This document shows positions 7,901 through 15,952 of a stretch of DNA of 64,000 bases, piece by piece. Source of the stretch: Mycobacterium sp. DL99 (lineage in GTDB: Bacteria > Actinomycetota > Actinomycetes > Mycobacteriales > Mycobacteriaceae); the NCBI RefSeq assembly GCF_004762045.1, contig NZ_SJOM01000007.1:248001-312000 (forward strand), in the 5' to 3' direction. The notes beneath the pieces were generated by a model. The model was not told where the DNA came from. It did not search any database and worked only from the letters and a program-made list of their open reading frames with translations. Position 1 is the stretch's first letter. Each line of letters starts with the position of its first letter. The position numbers and the translations under genes were made by a program.

Positions 7901-7931
7901 TTGAGTCTCCCCCTGGGGGAGCCTTCACACT
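7901..7931 (+). promoter_or_regulatory. MerR-type promoter with 15-bp palindromic operator
   Basis: CTCCCCC-T-GGGGGAG at 7907-7921 is a perfect palindrome. It sits between a -35-like TTGAGT (7901-7906) and a weak -10-like CACACT (7926-7931). The spacer is 19 bp, the overlong spacing that MerR-family activators compensate by twisting DNA. The -10 ends 6 bp before the regulator's ATG, which suggests a leaderless transcript and autoregulation. The site would also reach the divergent NTF2-like gene. Confidence 0.7.
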
Positions 7932-7937
7932 GACCTC

Positions 7938-8765
7938 ATGACGATCGATCTGTCCATCGGAGATTTCTCCCGAATGACGCAGCTGTCGGTCAAGACGCTG
8001 CGGCACTATCACGAGGTCGGACTGCTCGAGCCGGACCGTATCGATTCGAGCACCGGGTACCGGTACTACGTCGCCGACCAGGTGCCGACGGCGCAGGTGG
8101 TGCGCCGGCTCCGTCAGCTGGGCATGCCCATTGCCGATGTGCGAGCGGTGCTGGCGTCCGCCCCCGCCGACCGCAACAGGCTGATCAGCGGTCACCTGCA
8201 ACGGTTGGAGGACCAACTAGCCGAGACCCGCGGCGCCGTCGAATCCCTGCGCGCGATCCTCGAACGTCCCGGGGGGAATTCAGCAGCCGCGGCTATCGAG
8301 CACATCAGTGTCGCGGCGACCTCGGCCGCAGCGATCACCGCGACCGTCGACCGCGACGATCTGTTGCCTTGGTGGCATGGCGCCATGGGTGAACTACGGG
8401 CAACGGTCGCCGCAAATGCGAACTCGGGGGCTGCCGGTGCGCCCGCGGCTCTGTTCGACTTCGACATCTTCGCCCACGATCACGGCACCGCAACCGTGTT
8501 CATTCCCGTCGAACGCGGTGTGCGGCCGGCCGGGCGCGTGCAGGACGTCGTCATCCCGGCGGCCGAGCTCGCGGTCATGCGTCACCGCGGATCGCATGAC
8601 GACGTCGACCTGGCCTACAGCGCTCTCGGCGAGTACGCGAACCGCCACGAAATCAGTGTCGAGGGCCCGCTGCGTGAGTACTACGAGCGATTCGCTTGGG
8701 ACACAGACGATTCCACGGAATGGCTGACCACATTGTGCTGGCCGGTATTTCGGGCCGACGCATGA
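7938..8765 (+). CDS. MerR-family transcriptional regulator with GyrI-like effector domain
   Basis: 275-residue regulator. Residues 4-72 form the MerR winged helix ([26 protein letters not shown] in two parts, then [10 protein letters not shown]), followed by a coiled-coil dimerisation helix (about 75-115: [23 protein letters not shown], read in pieces). A C-terminal domain from about 120 has the layout of GyrI-like/BmrR small-molecule binding domains (an [19 protein letters not shown] segment with a conserved acidic residue). It probably senses a hydrophobic or cationic compound and activates its own promoter and the neighbours. Its TGA overlaps the ATG of the SDR gene (ATGA), so the two are translationally coupled. 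Confidence 0.92.
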   Translation: MTIDLSIGDFSRMTQLSVKTLRHYHEVGLLEPDRIDSSTGYRYYVADQVPTAQVVRRLRQLGMPIADVRAVLASAPADRNRLISGHLQRLEDQLAETRGAVESLRAILERPGGNSAAAAIEHISVAATSAAAITATVDRDDLLPWWHGAMGELRATVAANANSGAAGAPAALFDFDIFAHDHGTATVFIPVERGVRPAGRVQDVVIPAAELAVMRHRGSHDDVDLAYSALGEYANRHEISVEGPLREYYERFAWDTDDSTEWLTTLCWPVFRADA

Positions 8766-9532
8766 GCACGTTGCAGGGGCGGCGCGCGGTGGTCACCGGC
8801 GGCACCAAGGGTGCCGGTGCGGCGATCGTCGCCCGGCTGCGGGCTGCCGGTGCGCACGTGACCGCAGTGGCGCGTCACCACGGCGACGGCGTCCTGGCAG
8901 CAGATGATTTCGTCGCCGCGGACCTCACCTCGGTGACCGATGTCGCCGATCTGGCTTCTCATGTTCGCCGGAATGGCGGTGCCCAGATCCTGGTGCACAC
9001 AGCGGGCGGCTCCGGGGCGCCACCCGGAGGTTTCGCGGCGCTATGCGATCAGGACTGGGCCGACGAGCTCAACCTGAACCTGTTGGCGGCGGTTCGGCTC
9101 GACCGGGCACTGCTGCCGATGATGATCGAAGCCGCCTCGGGCGCGGTGGTGCATATCGGGTCGATTCAGAGTCGGATGCCGCTGTACGACGGCACCCTGG
9201 GGTATGCCGCGGCAAAGGCTGCCCTGCGGGCCTATAGCAAGGGGCTGGCCAATGAGTTGGCGCCCAAGGGTATTCGGGTCAATACCGTATCCCCGGGATT
9301 CATTCAGACCACGGCAGCCGAGGCGTTGATCGATCGCATCGCCACAGCCGCCGACGGATCCCGCGAGGAGGCACTCGAATCGTTGATGTCCGCGCTCGGT
9401 GGTATTCCGCTGGGGAGGCCGGCCCGGCCTGCCGAAGTCGCCGAGGTGGTCGGGTTCCTGGTGTCCGACGCCGCATCCTCGATCGTGGGTGCCGATGTGG
9501 TGGTCGACGGCGGCACTGTGCCGACGGTGTAG
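8762..9532 (+). CDS. Short-chain dehydrogenase/reductase (SDR)
   Basis: 256-residue classical SDR. The dinucleotide-binding TGGTKGAG is at 12-19, the catalytic serine is S134 and the YxxxK pair is Y148/K152 (YAAAK). The C-terminal [16 protein letters not shown] is the usual end of the family. It reduces or oxidises a carbonyl/alcohol with NAD(P)H; substrate unknown. The start was chosen at the ATG that overlaps the MerR stop codon rather than a longer reading frame, because the canonical Rossmann start follows within ten residues. It is likely the effector gene of the MerR regulator. Confidence 0.92.
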   Translation: MSTLQGRRAVVTGGTKGAGAAIVARLRAAGAHVTAVARHHGDGVLAADDFVAADLTSVTDVADLASHVRRNGGAQILVHTAGGSGAPPGGFAALCDQDWADELNLNLLAAVRLDRALLPMMIEAASGAVVHIGSIQSRMPLYDGTLGYAAAKAALRAYSKGLANELAPKGIRVNTVSPGFIQTTAAEALIDRIATAADGSREEALESLMSALGGIPLGRPARPAEVAEVVGFLVSDAASSIVGADVVVDGGTVPTV

Positions 9533-9632
9533 GCCGTCGCAACTGAGCAGCCGTATCGCGAACGCGCGCAATGTGTCGTCCTGACACGGTGTGTCGAGGC
9601 GCAAACACGCACGCTCGCGGTGCTCGGGGAAC

Positions 9633-11795
9633 CTACTTGAGCAGCGGGTCGCGGGGCAGGCCGAGGATGCGTTCGGCAATGGTGTTGCGGGTGATCTCCG
9701 ACGTTCCGCCGGCGATCGTCATGGCCCGGTTGCCGAGATAGGCCCGGGTCAGTTTCGGTGTCTGGCCGGTGACCCCGGCAGAGCCGACCAGGTCCATGCC
9801 CAGTTCGGTCAGATGCTGGGAATGCTCGGCCACCAGCAGCTTGGTGACGTTGCCCTCGGGACCGGGCTCGGTCCCGGCGATGGCCCGGCTGACCCGGCGC
9901 AGATTCAGCAGACGGAGGGTGTGGCCGACGGCGATCACCTCACCGGCGCGGCGTACGTAGCGGGCCCCGTCGGGATCCGCGTCGATCAGGGCCACCAGTT
10001 CGTCGGCGTCGAATCCGGTCGGCGCCGCCGAACCGCCGCCGATCGAGATGCGCTCGTTGCCGAGGGTGGCCCGGGCGACCAGCCAACCCCGGTTCACGTC
10101 GCCGACCACATCGGTGTCCGGAACGAAGACATCGTCGAAGAACACCTCGTTGAAATGTGCGTCACCGGTCAGGCCGCGCAACGGATTCACCGTCACCCCA
10201 GGGGATTTCATGTCGATCGCCATCATGGTGACACCGGCGTGCTTGGGTGCGTCGGGATCTGTGCGCACCGTGGCCAGGCCCCACTGGCAATGTTGGGCGA
10301 GGCTGGTCCACACCTTCTGGCCGGTGACCCGCCATCCGCCGTCGACCTTCTTGGCCGCGGTGCGCACCGCGGCCGCGTCCGAACCCGCGCCCGGCTCGGA
10401 GAACAGCTGGCACCACATGACCTGCCCGCGCAGCACGGGCTCCACCCAGCGCTCGCGCTGATCGTCGGTACCGGCCTGGGCGATGGTCAGGGTGACCCAG
10501 CCGGTGATGCCCATGTCGGCCCGTTCGACGTCCGTGAATTCCTCTTCGATCACCAACTGTTCCAACACATTCGCGGCCCGGCCCCACGGCTTGGGCCAGT
10601 GCGGCACCAGGTAGCCGGAGTCCACCAGGTAGTCGCGGCGTTTGTCCTCGGGCAGGGCGCGGACCGCGGCCGCGGCGTCGCGCGCGTCTTGCCGGTACTG
10701 CTCGGCCTCTTCCGGTAGCGCGAACGACGCCCCGTGTGCCAGTCCGCTGCGTTGCCCGTCGACGACGTCGACCAGGGGATCGGCGCCGTCACCGAGTACC
10801 GCGGCCAGCGTGCGGGCGCGGCGCAGGTAGAGGTGTGCGTCGTGCTCCCAGGTGAACGCGATTCCGCCGTGGAGTTGAACGTTGGTCTGCGCACAGAAGA
10901 TCTGGGCCCGGATGGCGTGGGCCGTGGCCACCGCGGCGGCGAACCAGGCGCCGTCGAGGTTGTCTGCGCGGGCGGCGTCCCAGACCGCCGCGGTGGTCTG
11001 TTCGGCGTCGACGAGCATGTTGGCCGCGTGGTGCTTGACGGCCTGGAAGGTGCCGATGGTGCGCCCGAACTGCTCGCGCACCTTCGCGTATTCGACGGCC
11101 ATGTCGAGCGCCGCCCAGGAAACCCCGACCGCTTCCGCGGAACCGAGGATGCGGAACACCGTCCGGGCGGCCCGCGCGGCACCACGCAGGATCCGGCTTT
11201 CGTCGACGGCCACCGCCCGTAGATCCACCGCGCCGATGCTGCGGGTGGTGTCGAGGGAATCCTCTGCGGTGACGGTGATTCCGTCGGCTGTGGCATCCAG
11301 GACGACGACGTCGTCACCGGCGGCCAGCACGAGTACCTGGGCGTCGGGAGCGCCGAGTACGGCGCGCGCCTGCCCGCCGAGAAGTCCATCGGCGCCGACG
11401 CTCACCGAGCCGGCGAGCCCCAGGGCTGCCACGGTGGCCCCGCTGGCCAGGCCCGGAAGTAGTTCGGCCCGAACGGTATCCGGGGCGTAGCGGTCGATGA
11501 CCACGGAGGCTGACACGGTCGGCAGGAACGGGCCCGGGGACAGTTCTCGGCCGGCGACCTCGGCAACCACCGCAAGTTCGGGCAGGCCGAAGCCGGAACC
11601 GCCGTATTCCTCGGAGATGGCCAGCCCGTTCCAGCCGAGTTCGGCACCGGCAGACCAGATCTCATCGGGGTAGGTGCCGGCGTTCTCAAGCGTGGCGCGG
11701 GCGGCCGCGCGGCTGTCGAGCCGGTTCAGCTGGCCCAACGCCGCGTCGGCGAGATCCTGGTGCTCTTCGGTGATGGCCAGCGCAGACTTAGTCAT
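9633..11795 (-). CDS. Double-length acyl-CoA dehydrogenase (FadE type, fused tandem domains)
   Basis: 720-residue flavoprotein made of two consecutive acyl-CoA dehydrogenase units, about 1-370 and 395-720. The second unit carries the standard FAD/substrate motifs FSEPGAGSDAAAVRT, GQKVWTSLAQ and, near the end, IAGGTSEITRN. The first unit has HGGIAFTWEHD but weaker FAD motifs. In the second unit, the position that is the catalytic glutamate in MCAD-type enzymes (IYEGT) is glycine (IAGGT), so the base must lie elsewhere. Mycobacterial FadE proteins of this length (about 710-730 residues) are known, several in sterol or fatty acid oxidation. Start taken at MTKSALAITEEHQDLA; upstream codons show no domain. 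Confidence 0.88.
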   Translation of the reverse strand: MTKSALAITEEHQDLADAALGQLNRLDSRAAARATLENAGTYPDEIWSAGAELGWNGLAISEEYGGSGFGLPELAVVAEVAGRELSPGPFLPTVSASVVIDRYAPDTVRAELLPGLASGATVAALGLAGSVSVGADGLLGGQARAVLGAPDAQVLVLAAGDDVVVLDATADGITVTAEDSLDTTRSIGAVDLRAVAVDESRILRGAARAARTVFRILGSAEAVGVSWAALDMAVEYAKVREQFGRTIGTFQAVKHHAANMLVDAEQTTAAVWDAARADNLDGAWFAAAVATAHAIRAQIFCAQTNVQLHGGIAFTWEHDAHLYLRRARTLAAVLGDGADPLVDVVDGQRSGLAHGASFALPEEAEQYRQDARDAAAAVRALPEDKRRDYLVDSGYLVPHWPKPWGRAANVLEQLVIEEEFTDVERADMGITGWVTLTIAQAGTDDQRERWVEPVLRGQVMWCQLFSEPGAGSDAAAVRTAAKKVDGGWRVTGQKVWTSLAQHCQWGLATVRTDPDAPKHAGVTMMAIDMKSPGVTVNPLRGLTGDAHFNEVFFDDVFVPDTDVVGDVNRGWLVARATLGNERISIGGGSAAPTGFDADELVALIDADPDGARYVRRAGEVIAVGHTLRLLNLRRVSRAIAGTEPGPEGNVTKLLVAEHSQHLTELGMDLVGSAGVTGQTPKLTRAYLGNRAMTIAGGTSEITRNTIAERILGLPRDPLLK

Positions 11796-11797
11796 GT

Positions 11798-11810
11798 TTA
11801 GCGAAGCTAA
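11798..11810. promoter_or_regulatory. Small palindrome upstream of the acyl-CoA dehydrogenase
   Basis: TTAGC-GAA-GCTAA is a perfect inverted repeat lying 2 bp upstream of the preferred ATG, in the 125-bp divergent region shared with the LipO-like esterase. Length is modest, so this is only a candidate repressor site. Confidence 0.3.
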
Positions 11811-11920
11811 CGGGGGTGCCACGGGTACGTCGACGTGATGCAGGTCACATTTGAGCGGCGGGGTGAACAAGTCGGCGAAGTTGTCCCGTCCGTCAATCCG
11901 CTGCGGGGTACGCTCGCGCA

Positions 11921-13144
11921 ATGACGGCACGACCGGATAACCGGTACCCCGCACCGACGCTCGCTGATCGAGCTCGATGGTTGCTGCATGCCAAGCCTGC
12001 CGACCACATGCTGGCGCTGAGCGTGGCATCAACTTCGCTACCAGTCGTGGGTAAGCACCTGGAACCGCTCGGCGCCCTCACTGCGATGAGTGTGTGGGGA
12101 TTCCGCCACCTGCCTGAATTCGTCTCTTCCTCGGCGAAGTCCTGGTTCGCCCCGGACGACAGCGAGCTCCGCAAGGCGGAGCGGGAGCAGACCAACGCTG
12201 TCGCGCAGGAGGCGCTGCGCGGGGTGGTCTCGCCCGCTGACCTGGCGATCGACTGGCCGGCCCCGGACAACATGCCGCCCTTGTGGCACACCATGGAATA
12301 CCGGCGCGACGTGTACCGCACTTCGGTCCGCTACGGCGACGACCCGGCCCAGTTGCTCGATGTGTGGCGGCCCAAGCACCTGCCCTCCGAGCCGGCGCCG
12401 GTGCTGCTGTTCGTGCCGGGCGGTGGCTGGGTGCACGGCGGCCGGATCCTGCAGGGCTACGCGCTGATGTCACATCTGGCCCAGCAGGGTTGGGTATGTC
12501 TGTCGATCGACTACCGGGTGGCGCCGCATCACCGCTGGCCCCGGCACATCACCGACGTCAAGGCCGCAATCGCCTGGGCGCGGGCCAATGTCGACAAGTT
12601 CGGTGGCGACCGCAACTTCGTCGCCGTCGCGGGCTGCTCGGCCGGTGGTCACCTCGCCGCACTTGCCGGCCTCACCCCCAACGACCCGGACCTGCAGGGG
12701 AATCTGCCCGACGGGGCCGACACTTCAGTCGACGCCGTGGTGGGCATCTACGGGCGCTACGACTGGGAGGACCGCTCCACCGAGGAGCGGGTCCGGTTCG
12801 TCGACTTCCTCGAACGGATCGTGGTGGGCCGCAAGATCGATCGCCATCCGGAGATCTTCCGGGAGGCCTCACCGATCGCCCGGGTCCATCCCGACGCGCC
12901 ACCGTTCCTGGTCATCCACGGCACCGGTGACAGCGTCATCCCAGTGGCGCAGGCCCGCAGTTTCGTCGACAAGCTCAAGGCCGTCTCGCGGGCAGTGGTG
13001 AGCTACATTGAGCTGCCCGGCGCCGGACACGCCTTCGACATGACCGACGGGGCCAGAACCGGGGCGATGGCCACCGCAATCGGCTTGTTCCTCAGCCAAA
13101 TTCACCGAAACCGGGCGATGGGCGAGGCTAAAGCAGTCATATAG
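11921..13144 (+). CDS. Alpha/beta-hydrolase esterase (LipO/LipM-like)
   Basis: 407-residue esterase. A 150-residue N-terminal region precedes the hydrolase domain, as in mycobacterial LipO/LipM proteins. The oxyanion motif is PGGGW (166-170) with VHGG following, the nucleophile elbow GCSAG (238-242, Ser240), and the acid and histidine lie in HGTGDSVIP and GAGHAFD. It is a paralogue of the esterase encoded at 41559-42794: both share GGHLxALAxLTPNDP, VxGxYGRYDW and ASPIxxVHPDAPPF. It is followed after 26 bp by the wax ester/triacylglycerol synthase gene on the same strand, suggesting a joint role in acyl-lipid turnover. Confidence 0.9.
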   Translation: MTARPDNRYPAPTLADRARWLLHAKPADHMLALSVASTSLPVVGKHLEPLGALTAMSVWGFRHLPEFVSSSAKSWFAPDDSELRKAEREQTNAVAQEALRGVVSPADLAIDWPAPDNMPPLWHTMEYRRDVYRTSVRYGDDPAQLLDVWRPKHLPSEPAPVLLFVPGGGWVHGGRILQGYALMSHLAQQGWVCLSIDYRVAPHHRWPRHITDVKAAIAWARANVDKFGGDRNFVAVAGCSAGGHLAALAGLTPNDPDLQGNLPDGADTSVDAVVGIYGRYDWEDRSTEERVRFVDFLERIVVGRKIDRHPEIFREASPIARVHPDAPPFLVIHGTGDSVIPVAQARSFVDKLKAVSRAVVSYIELPGAGHAFDMTDGARTGAMATAIGLFLSQIHRNRAMGEAKAVI

Positions 13145-13170
13145 ACGTTTCCACACCTGGGGAGGACACC

Positions 13171-14589
13171 GTGAAGCGGTTGAGTGGGTGGGACGCGTTC
13201 CTGCTTTATACAGAGACACCCAACGTGCACATGCACACGTTGAAGATCGCGGTCATCGCGCTCGACGACATGGGGGACCGGACCTTCGGAATCGACGAAT
13301 TCCGGGAGGTGATCCGCGGACGGCTGCACAAGCTGGACCCGTTCCGCTATCAGCTCGTCGACATACCGTTCAAGTTCCATCACCCGATGTGGCGGGAGAA
13401 CTGCGACGTCGACCTGGAGTACCACGTCCGGCCGTGGCGGGTACGCGCCCCGGGCGGGCGCCGCGAACTCGACGAGGCCATCGGCCAGATCGGCAGTACC
13501 TCGTTGGACCGCAGCCGGCCGTTGTGGGAGATGTACTTCGTCGAGGGCCTGGCCAACGGGCGTATCGCGGTGGTCGGCAAGATTCACCACGCGCTGGCCG
13601 ACGGGGTCGCCTCGGCGAATCTGCTGGCCCGCGGGATGGACCTGCGCGACGGCCCGGGTCCCGACGACGAGTCGTATGTCACCGATCCTGCGCCCACCAA
13701 GACCGAACTGGTGCGCTCGGCATTCGCCGATCACATGCGCCAGCTCGGCCGGTTGCCCGGGACCATGCGTTACACGGCCAAGGGGTTCGGGCGGGTTCGA
13801 CGCAGCAGCCGCAAGTTGTCGCCCGAGCTGACCCGGCCCTTCACACCGCCGCCCAGCTTCATGAACCACATCCTCGATGAAAAGCGACTCTTCGCCACGG
13901 CCACACTGGCATTGGCCGATGTCAAGGAGACGAGCAAGAAGCTCGGGGTGACGATCAACGACCTGGTGCTGGCGATGTCGTCGGGAGCACTGCGTACGTT
14001 GTCGCTCAAGTACGACGGCAAGGCCGACCATCCGCTGCTGGCGTCGGTGCCGATGAGTTTCGACTTCTCACCGGATCGCATCTCGGGCAATCGGTTCAGC
14101 GGCGTGCTGGTGGCGCTGCCGGTGGACGTCGCCGATACCGCTGAGCGGGTGCGCCAGGCGCACGACGCTGCCGCCCTGGCCAAGGAAAGCCATCAGCTGA
14201 TCGGTCCCGAACTGATCGCCCGCTGGGCTGCGTACATGCCGCCGGCCCCGGTGGAGGCGATGTTCAAGTGGCTGTCCCATCAGGACGGTCAGAACAAGGT
14301 GCTCAACCTCAACATCTCCAACGTGCCGGGTCCACGGGAACGCGGCAAGGTCGGCGGTGCCACGGTCACCGAGATCTATTCGGTGGGGCCGATCACCACC
14401 GGCAGCGGGCTCAACATCACGGTGTGGAGCTATGTCGACCAACTCAACATCTCGGTGCTCTCCGACGATGCCACCGTCGACGATCCTCACGAGGTCACCG
14501 ACGGGATGATCGAGGAGTTCCGCGAGATCCGCAGGGTGGCAGGACTTTCCGACAAGCTGACGGTCGTCGAGTCGGCGATGCCGCAGTAG
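13171..14589 (+). CDS. WS/DGAT-family acyltransferase (triacylglycerol/wax ester synthase, Rv1425-like)
   Basis: 472-residue acyl-CoA:alcohol/diacylglycerol acyltransferase. The catalytic HHxxxDG motif is HHALADG at 139-145; SRPLWEMY (115-122) is the conserved PLW element, and ILNLNISNVPGPRE-like NISNVPGPRE near residue 385 is the family's ND-type C-terminal motif. The protein opens with RLSGWDAFLLYTETPNVHMHT, as in mycobacterial Tgs proteins. A GTG start is chosen because GGGGAGGA lies just upstream. It makes storage lipid at the cytoplasmic membrane face. In M. tuberculosis, as I recall it, the Rv1425 gene lies next to lipO and fadD12; here those genes are 27 kb away. Confidence 0.93.
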   Translation: MKRLSGWDAFLLYTETPNVHMHTLKIAVIALDDMGDRTFGIDEFREVIRGRLHKLDPFRYQLVDIPFKFHHPMWRENCDVDLEYHVRPWRVRAPGGRRELDEAIGQIGSTSLDRSRPLWEMYFVEGLANGRIAVVGKIHHALADGVASANLLARGMDLRDGPGPDDESYVTDPAPTKTELVRSAFADHMRQLGRLPGTMRYTAKGFGRVRRSSRKLSPELTRPFTPPPSFMNHILDEKRLFATATLALADVKETSKKLGVTINDLVLAMSSGALRTLSLKYDGKADHPLLASVPMSFDFSPDRISGNRFSGVLVALPVDVADTAERVRQAHDAAALAKESHQLIGPELIARWAAYMPPAPVEAMFKWLSHQDGQNKVLNLNISNVPGPRERGKVGGATVTEIYSVGPITTGSGLNITVWSYVDQLNISVLSDDATVDDPHEVTDGMIEEFREIRRVAGLSDKLTVVESAMPQ

Positions 14590-14622
14590 CGGAGGGGCTC
14601 GGCTGCTCTTCGGCAGATTCCG

Positions 14623-14856
14623 CTATCGGTACCAGCCCCACGGCCACCAGCCGGGGCCCCCGCCTCGGTCACCGTGCCAGCCGCCGCCATGCCAGCCGCC
14701 GCCATGCCCGCCGCCGTGCCAGCCGGCCGCGAGGACAGTGGCGCCCGTGGCCGCCGGAGCCGGCTCCGCTGCAGCTGCGGGGGCAGCGGCAGCAATAGCT
14801 ATGGCGGTCGTGCCGGCCGCAAGGGCAGACGTGAGGCATCTCAATGAGGTCTTCAT
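14623..14856 (-). CDS. Small secreted Gly/His/Trp-rich protein
   Basis: 77-residue exported peptide. Residues 1-31 are a signal sequence (MKTSLRCLTSALAAGTTAIA, then an AAAAPAAAAEP cleavage region). The mature part has repeats of (G)WHGGG around residues 48-66 and a Trp-rich C-terminus (GPGWWPWGWYR). The histidines could bind metal, and the Trp/Gly composition suggests envelope association; neither is shown. GAAGGAG is well placed before the start, which is why the shorter start was preferred. It resembles the Gly/His tail of the secreted protein at 18958-19221, 4 kb away. Confidence 0.75.
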   Translation of the reverse strand: MKTSLRCLTSALAAGTTAIAIAAAAPAAAAEPAPAATGATVLAAGWHGGGHGGGWHGGGWHGDRGGGPGWWPWGWYR

Positions 14857-15055
14857 CTCCGCACTCCTTCGAAAGTGCCAGCGTTCTTTGCAATTTCCAG
14901 AGTTGCACCGCAACAAGGCCATGTCGTCACCGCTGGCATCCGTTGGTGCTTCCCGGTAGCTGGAAATTGTGCCGAGCCGACGATGGCTCCGCGGAGCGCC
15001 AAGCCCAATCGCACCAGCCCGGAACAGTCGTCAAGGCGTCACCAATCGAACAGTC

Positions 15056-15847
15056 CTAGCCAGCCGAGGCATCTGATGTCAGGTGGGCCGCAAACACCTT
15101 GCCCGCAGCGATCACGAGGACGGTAACCACGAGCGGTAGCACGGGTGCGCAACTGCGGGCATGTTCAAAGAGCAATCCACCGGCCATGGCGCCCGCGATC
15201 AGACCGATCAGGACGCCGGCCAATCGGGGTAGCTCGGACCGTGCCCGGGTCCCGGCGACCACCCCCGTGAGCGCGACCAGGGTGAAGGTCCCTGCCGTGG
15301 TGAAAACCCCCAGAACGCCGAGCGATCGAACTGCTGCCGTCTGAACCCCCATGGCCAGGGCCGACAGCATGATGAGCACATAGGTGGCGTGCGGTGACGG
15401 GTGTCCGGAATTCGCGCGCCAGATGATGAGAAACACAGCCTCAGACATGGCAACGAGCGCCAGCAGCGTAGACATCCGGTGCGGCCAGAGTCCCGCTTCG
15501 CCGGGGCGGCCTGCCGCGAATCGCAGGCCGACAAACGATCCGACGGCAAATGCCACCAGTGCGATGGCGACCGGTACATCCGGGCCGCCGATGTCCGCGA
15601 TTCCGAATCCGAGGAACACGAGATTGCCCGTCATGAAGGCCGAGAAGATCTTGCCCAGGCCGAAGTAGCTGATGGCGTCGACCGTCCCCGACGCGAATGT
15701 CAACGCGATCAGCAACAGGTCTCGTATCGAGCACCCGCGCCATTCACCCAAGCTGGCAGTGCCTGCAGGGATCACTCGAATTATCTTGTTGGACAGTTGA
15801 TTCAACGAGTCGTGGGTTGAGGGTCCATGGCGTGCGGTGAGCGTCAT
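15056..15847 (-). CDS. YoaK-family (DUF1275) membrane protein
   Basis: 263-residue integral membrane protein. From residue 45 it follows the DUF1275 pattern: LTFASGTVDAISYFGLGKIFSAFMTGN (read in two parts: SGTVDAISYFGLG and FSAFMTGNLVFLG), then about six hydrophobic helices, including ALAMGVQTAAVRSLGV and TFTLVALTG. The family is of unknown transport function. It is convergent with nothing and lies next to the histidine kinase on the same strand, separated by 105 bp, so it could be read from the kinase promoter. Confidence 0.85.
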   Translation of the reverse strand: MTLTARHGPSTHDSLNQLSNKIIRVIPAGTASLGEWRGCSIRDLLLIALTFASGTVDAISYFGLGKIFSAFMTGNLVFLGFGIADIGGPDVPVAIALVAFAVGSFVGLRFAAGRPGEAGLWPHRMSTLLALVAMSEAVFLIIWRANSGHPSPHATYVLIMLSALAMGVQTAAVRSLGVLGVFTTAGTFTLVALTGVVAGTRARSELPRLAGVLIGLIAGAMAGGLLFEHARSCAPVLPLVVTVLVIAAGKVFAAHLTSDASAG

Positions 15848-15952
15848 TCCTGGATGATGCGCCCGCGGTGGACTGATGTCCTCGCAGCTAGGCCCACCTC
15901 TTCGAGGCAGGGTAGTGGGAATGGTCCGATACCGGGAGGCAGGAAAACACGC

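Noticed and set aside
14640..14715. Short tandem repeats considered as CRISPR or VNTR
   Set aside because: They encode WHGGG repeats within a secreted reading frame with a signal peptide; no spacer structure.
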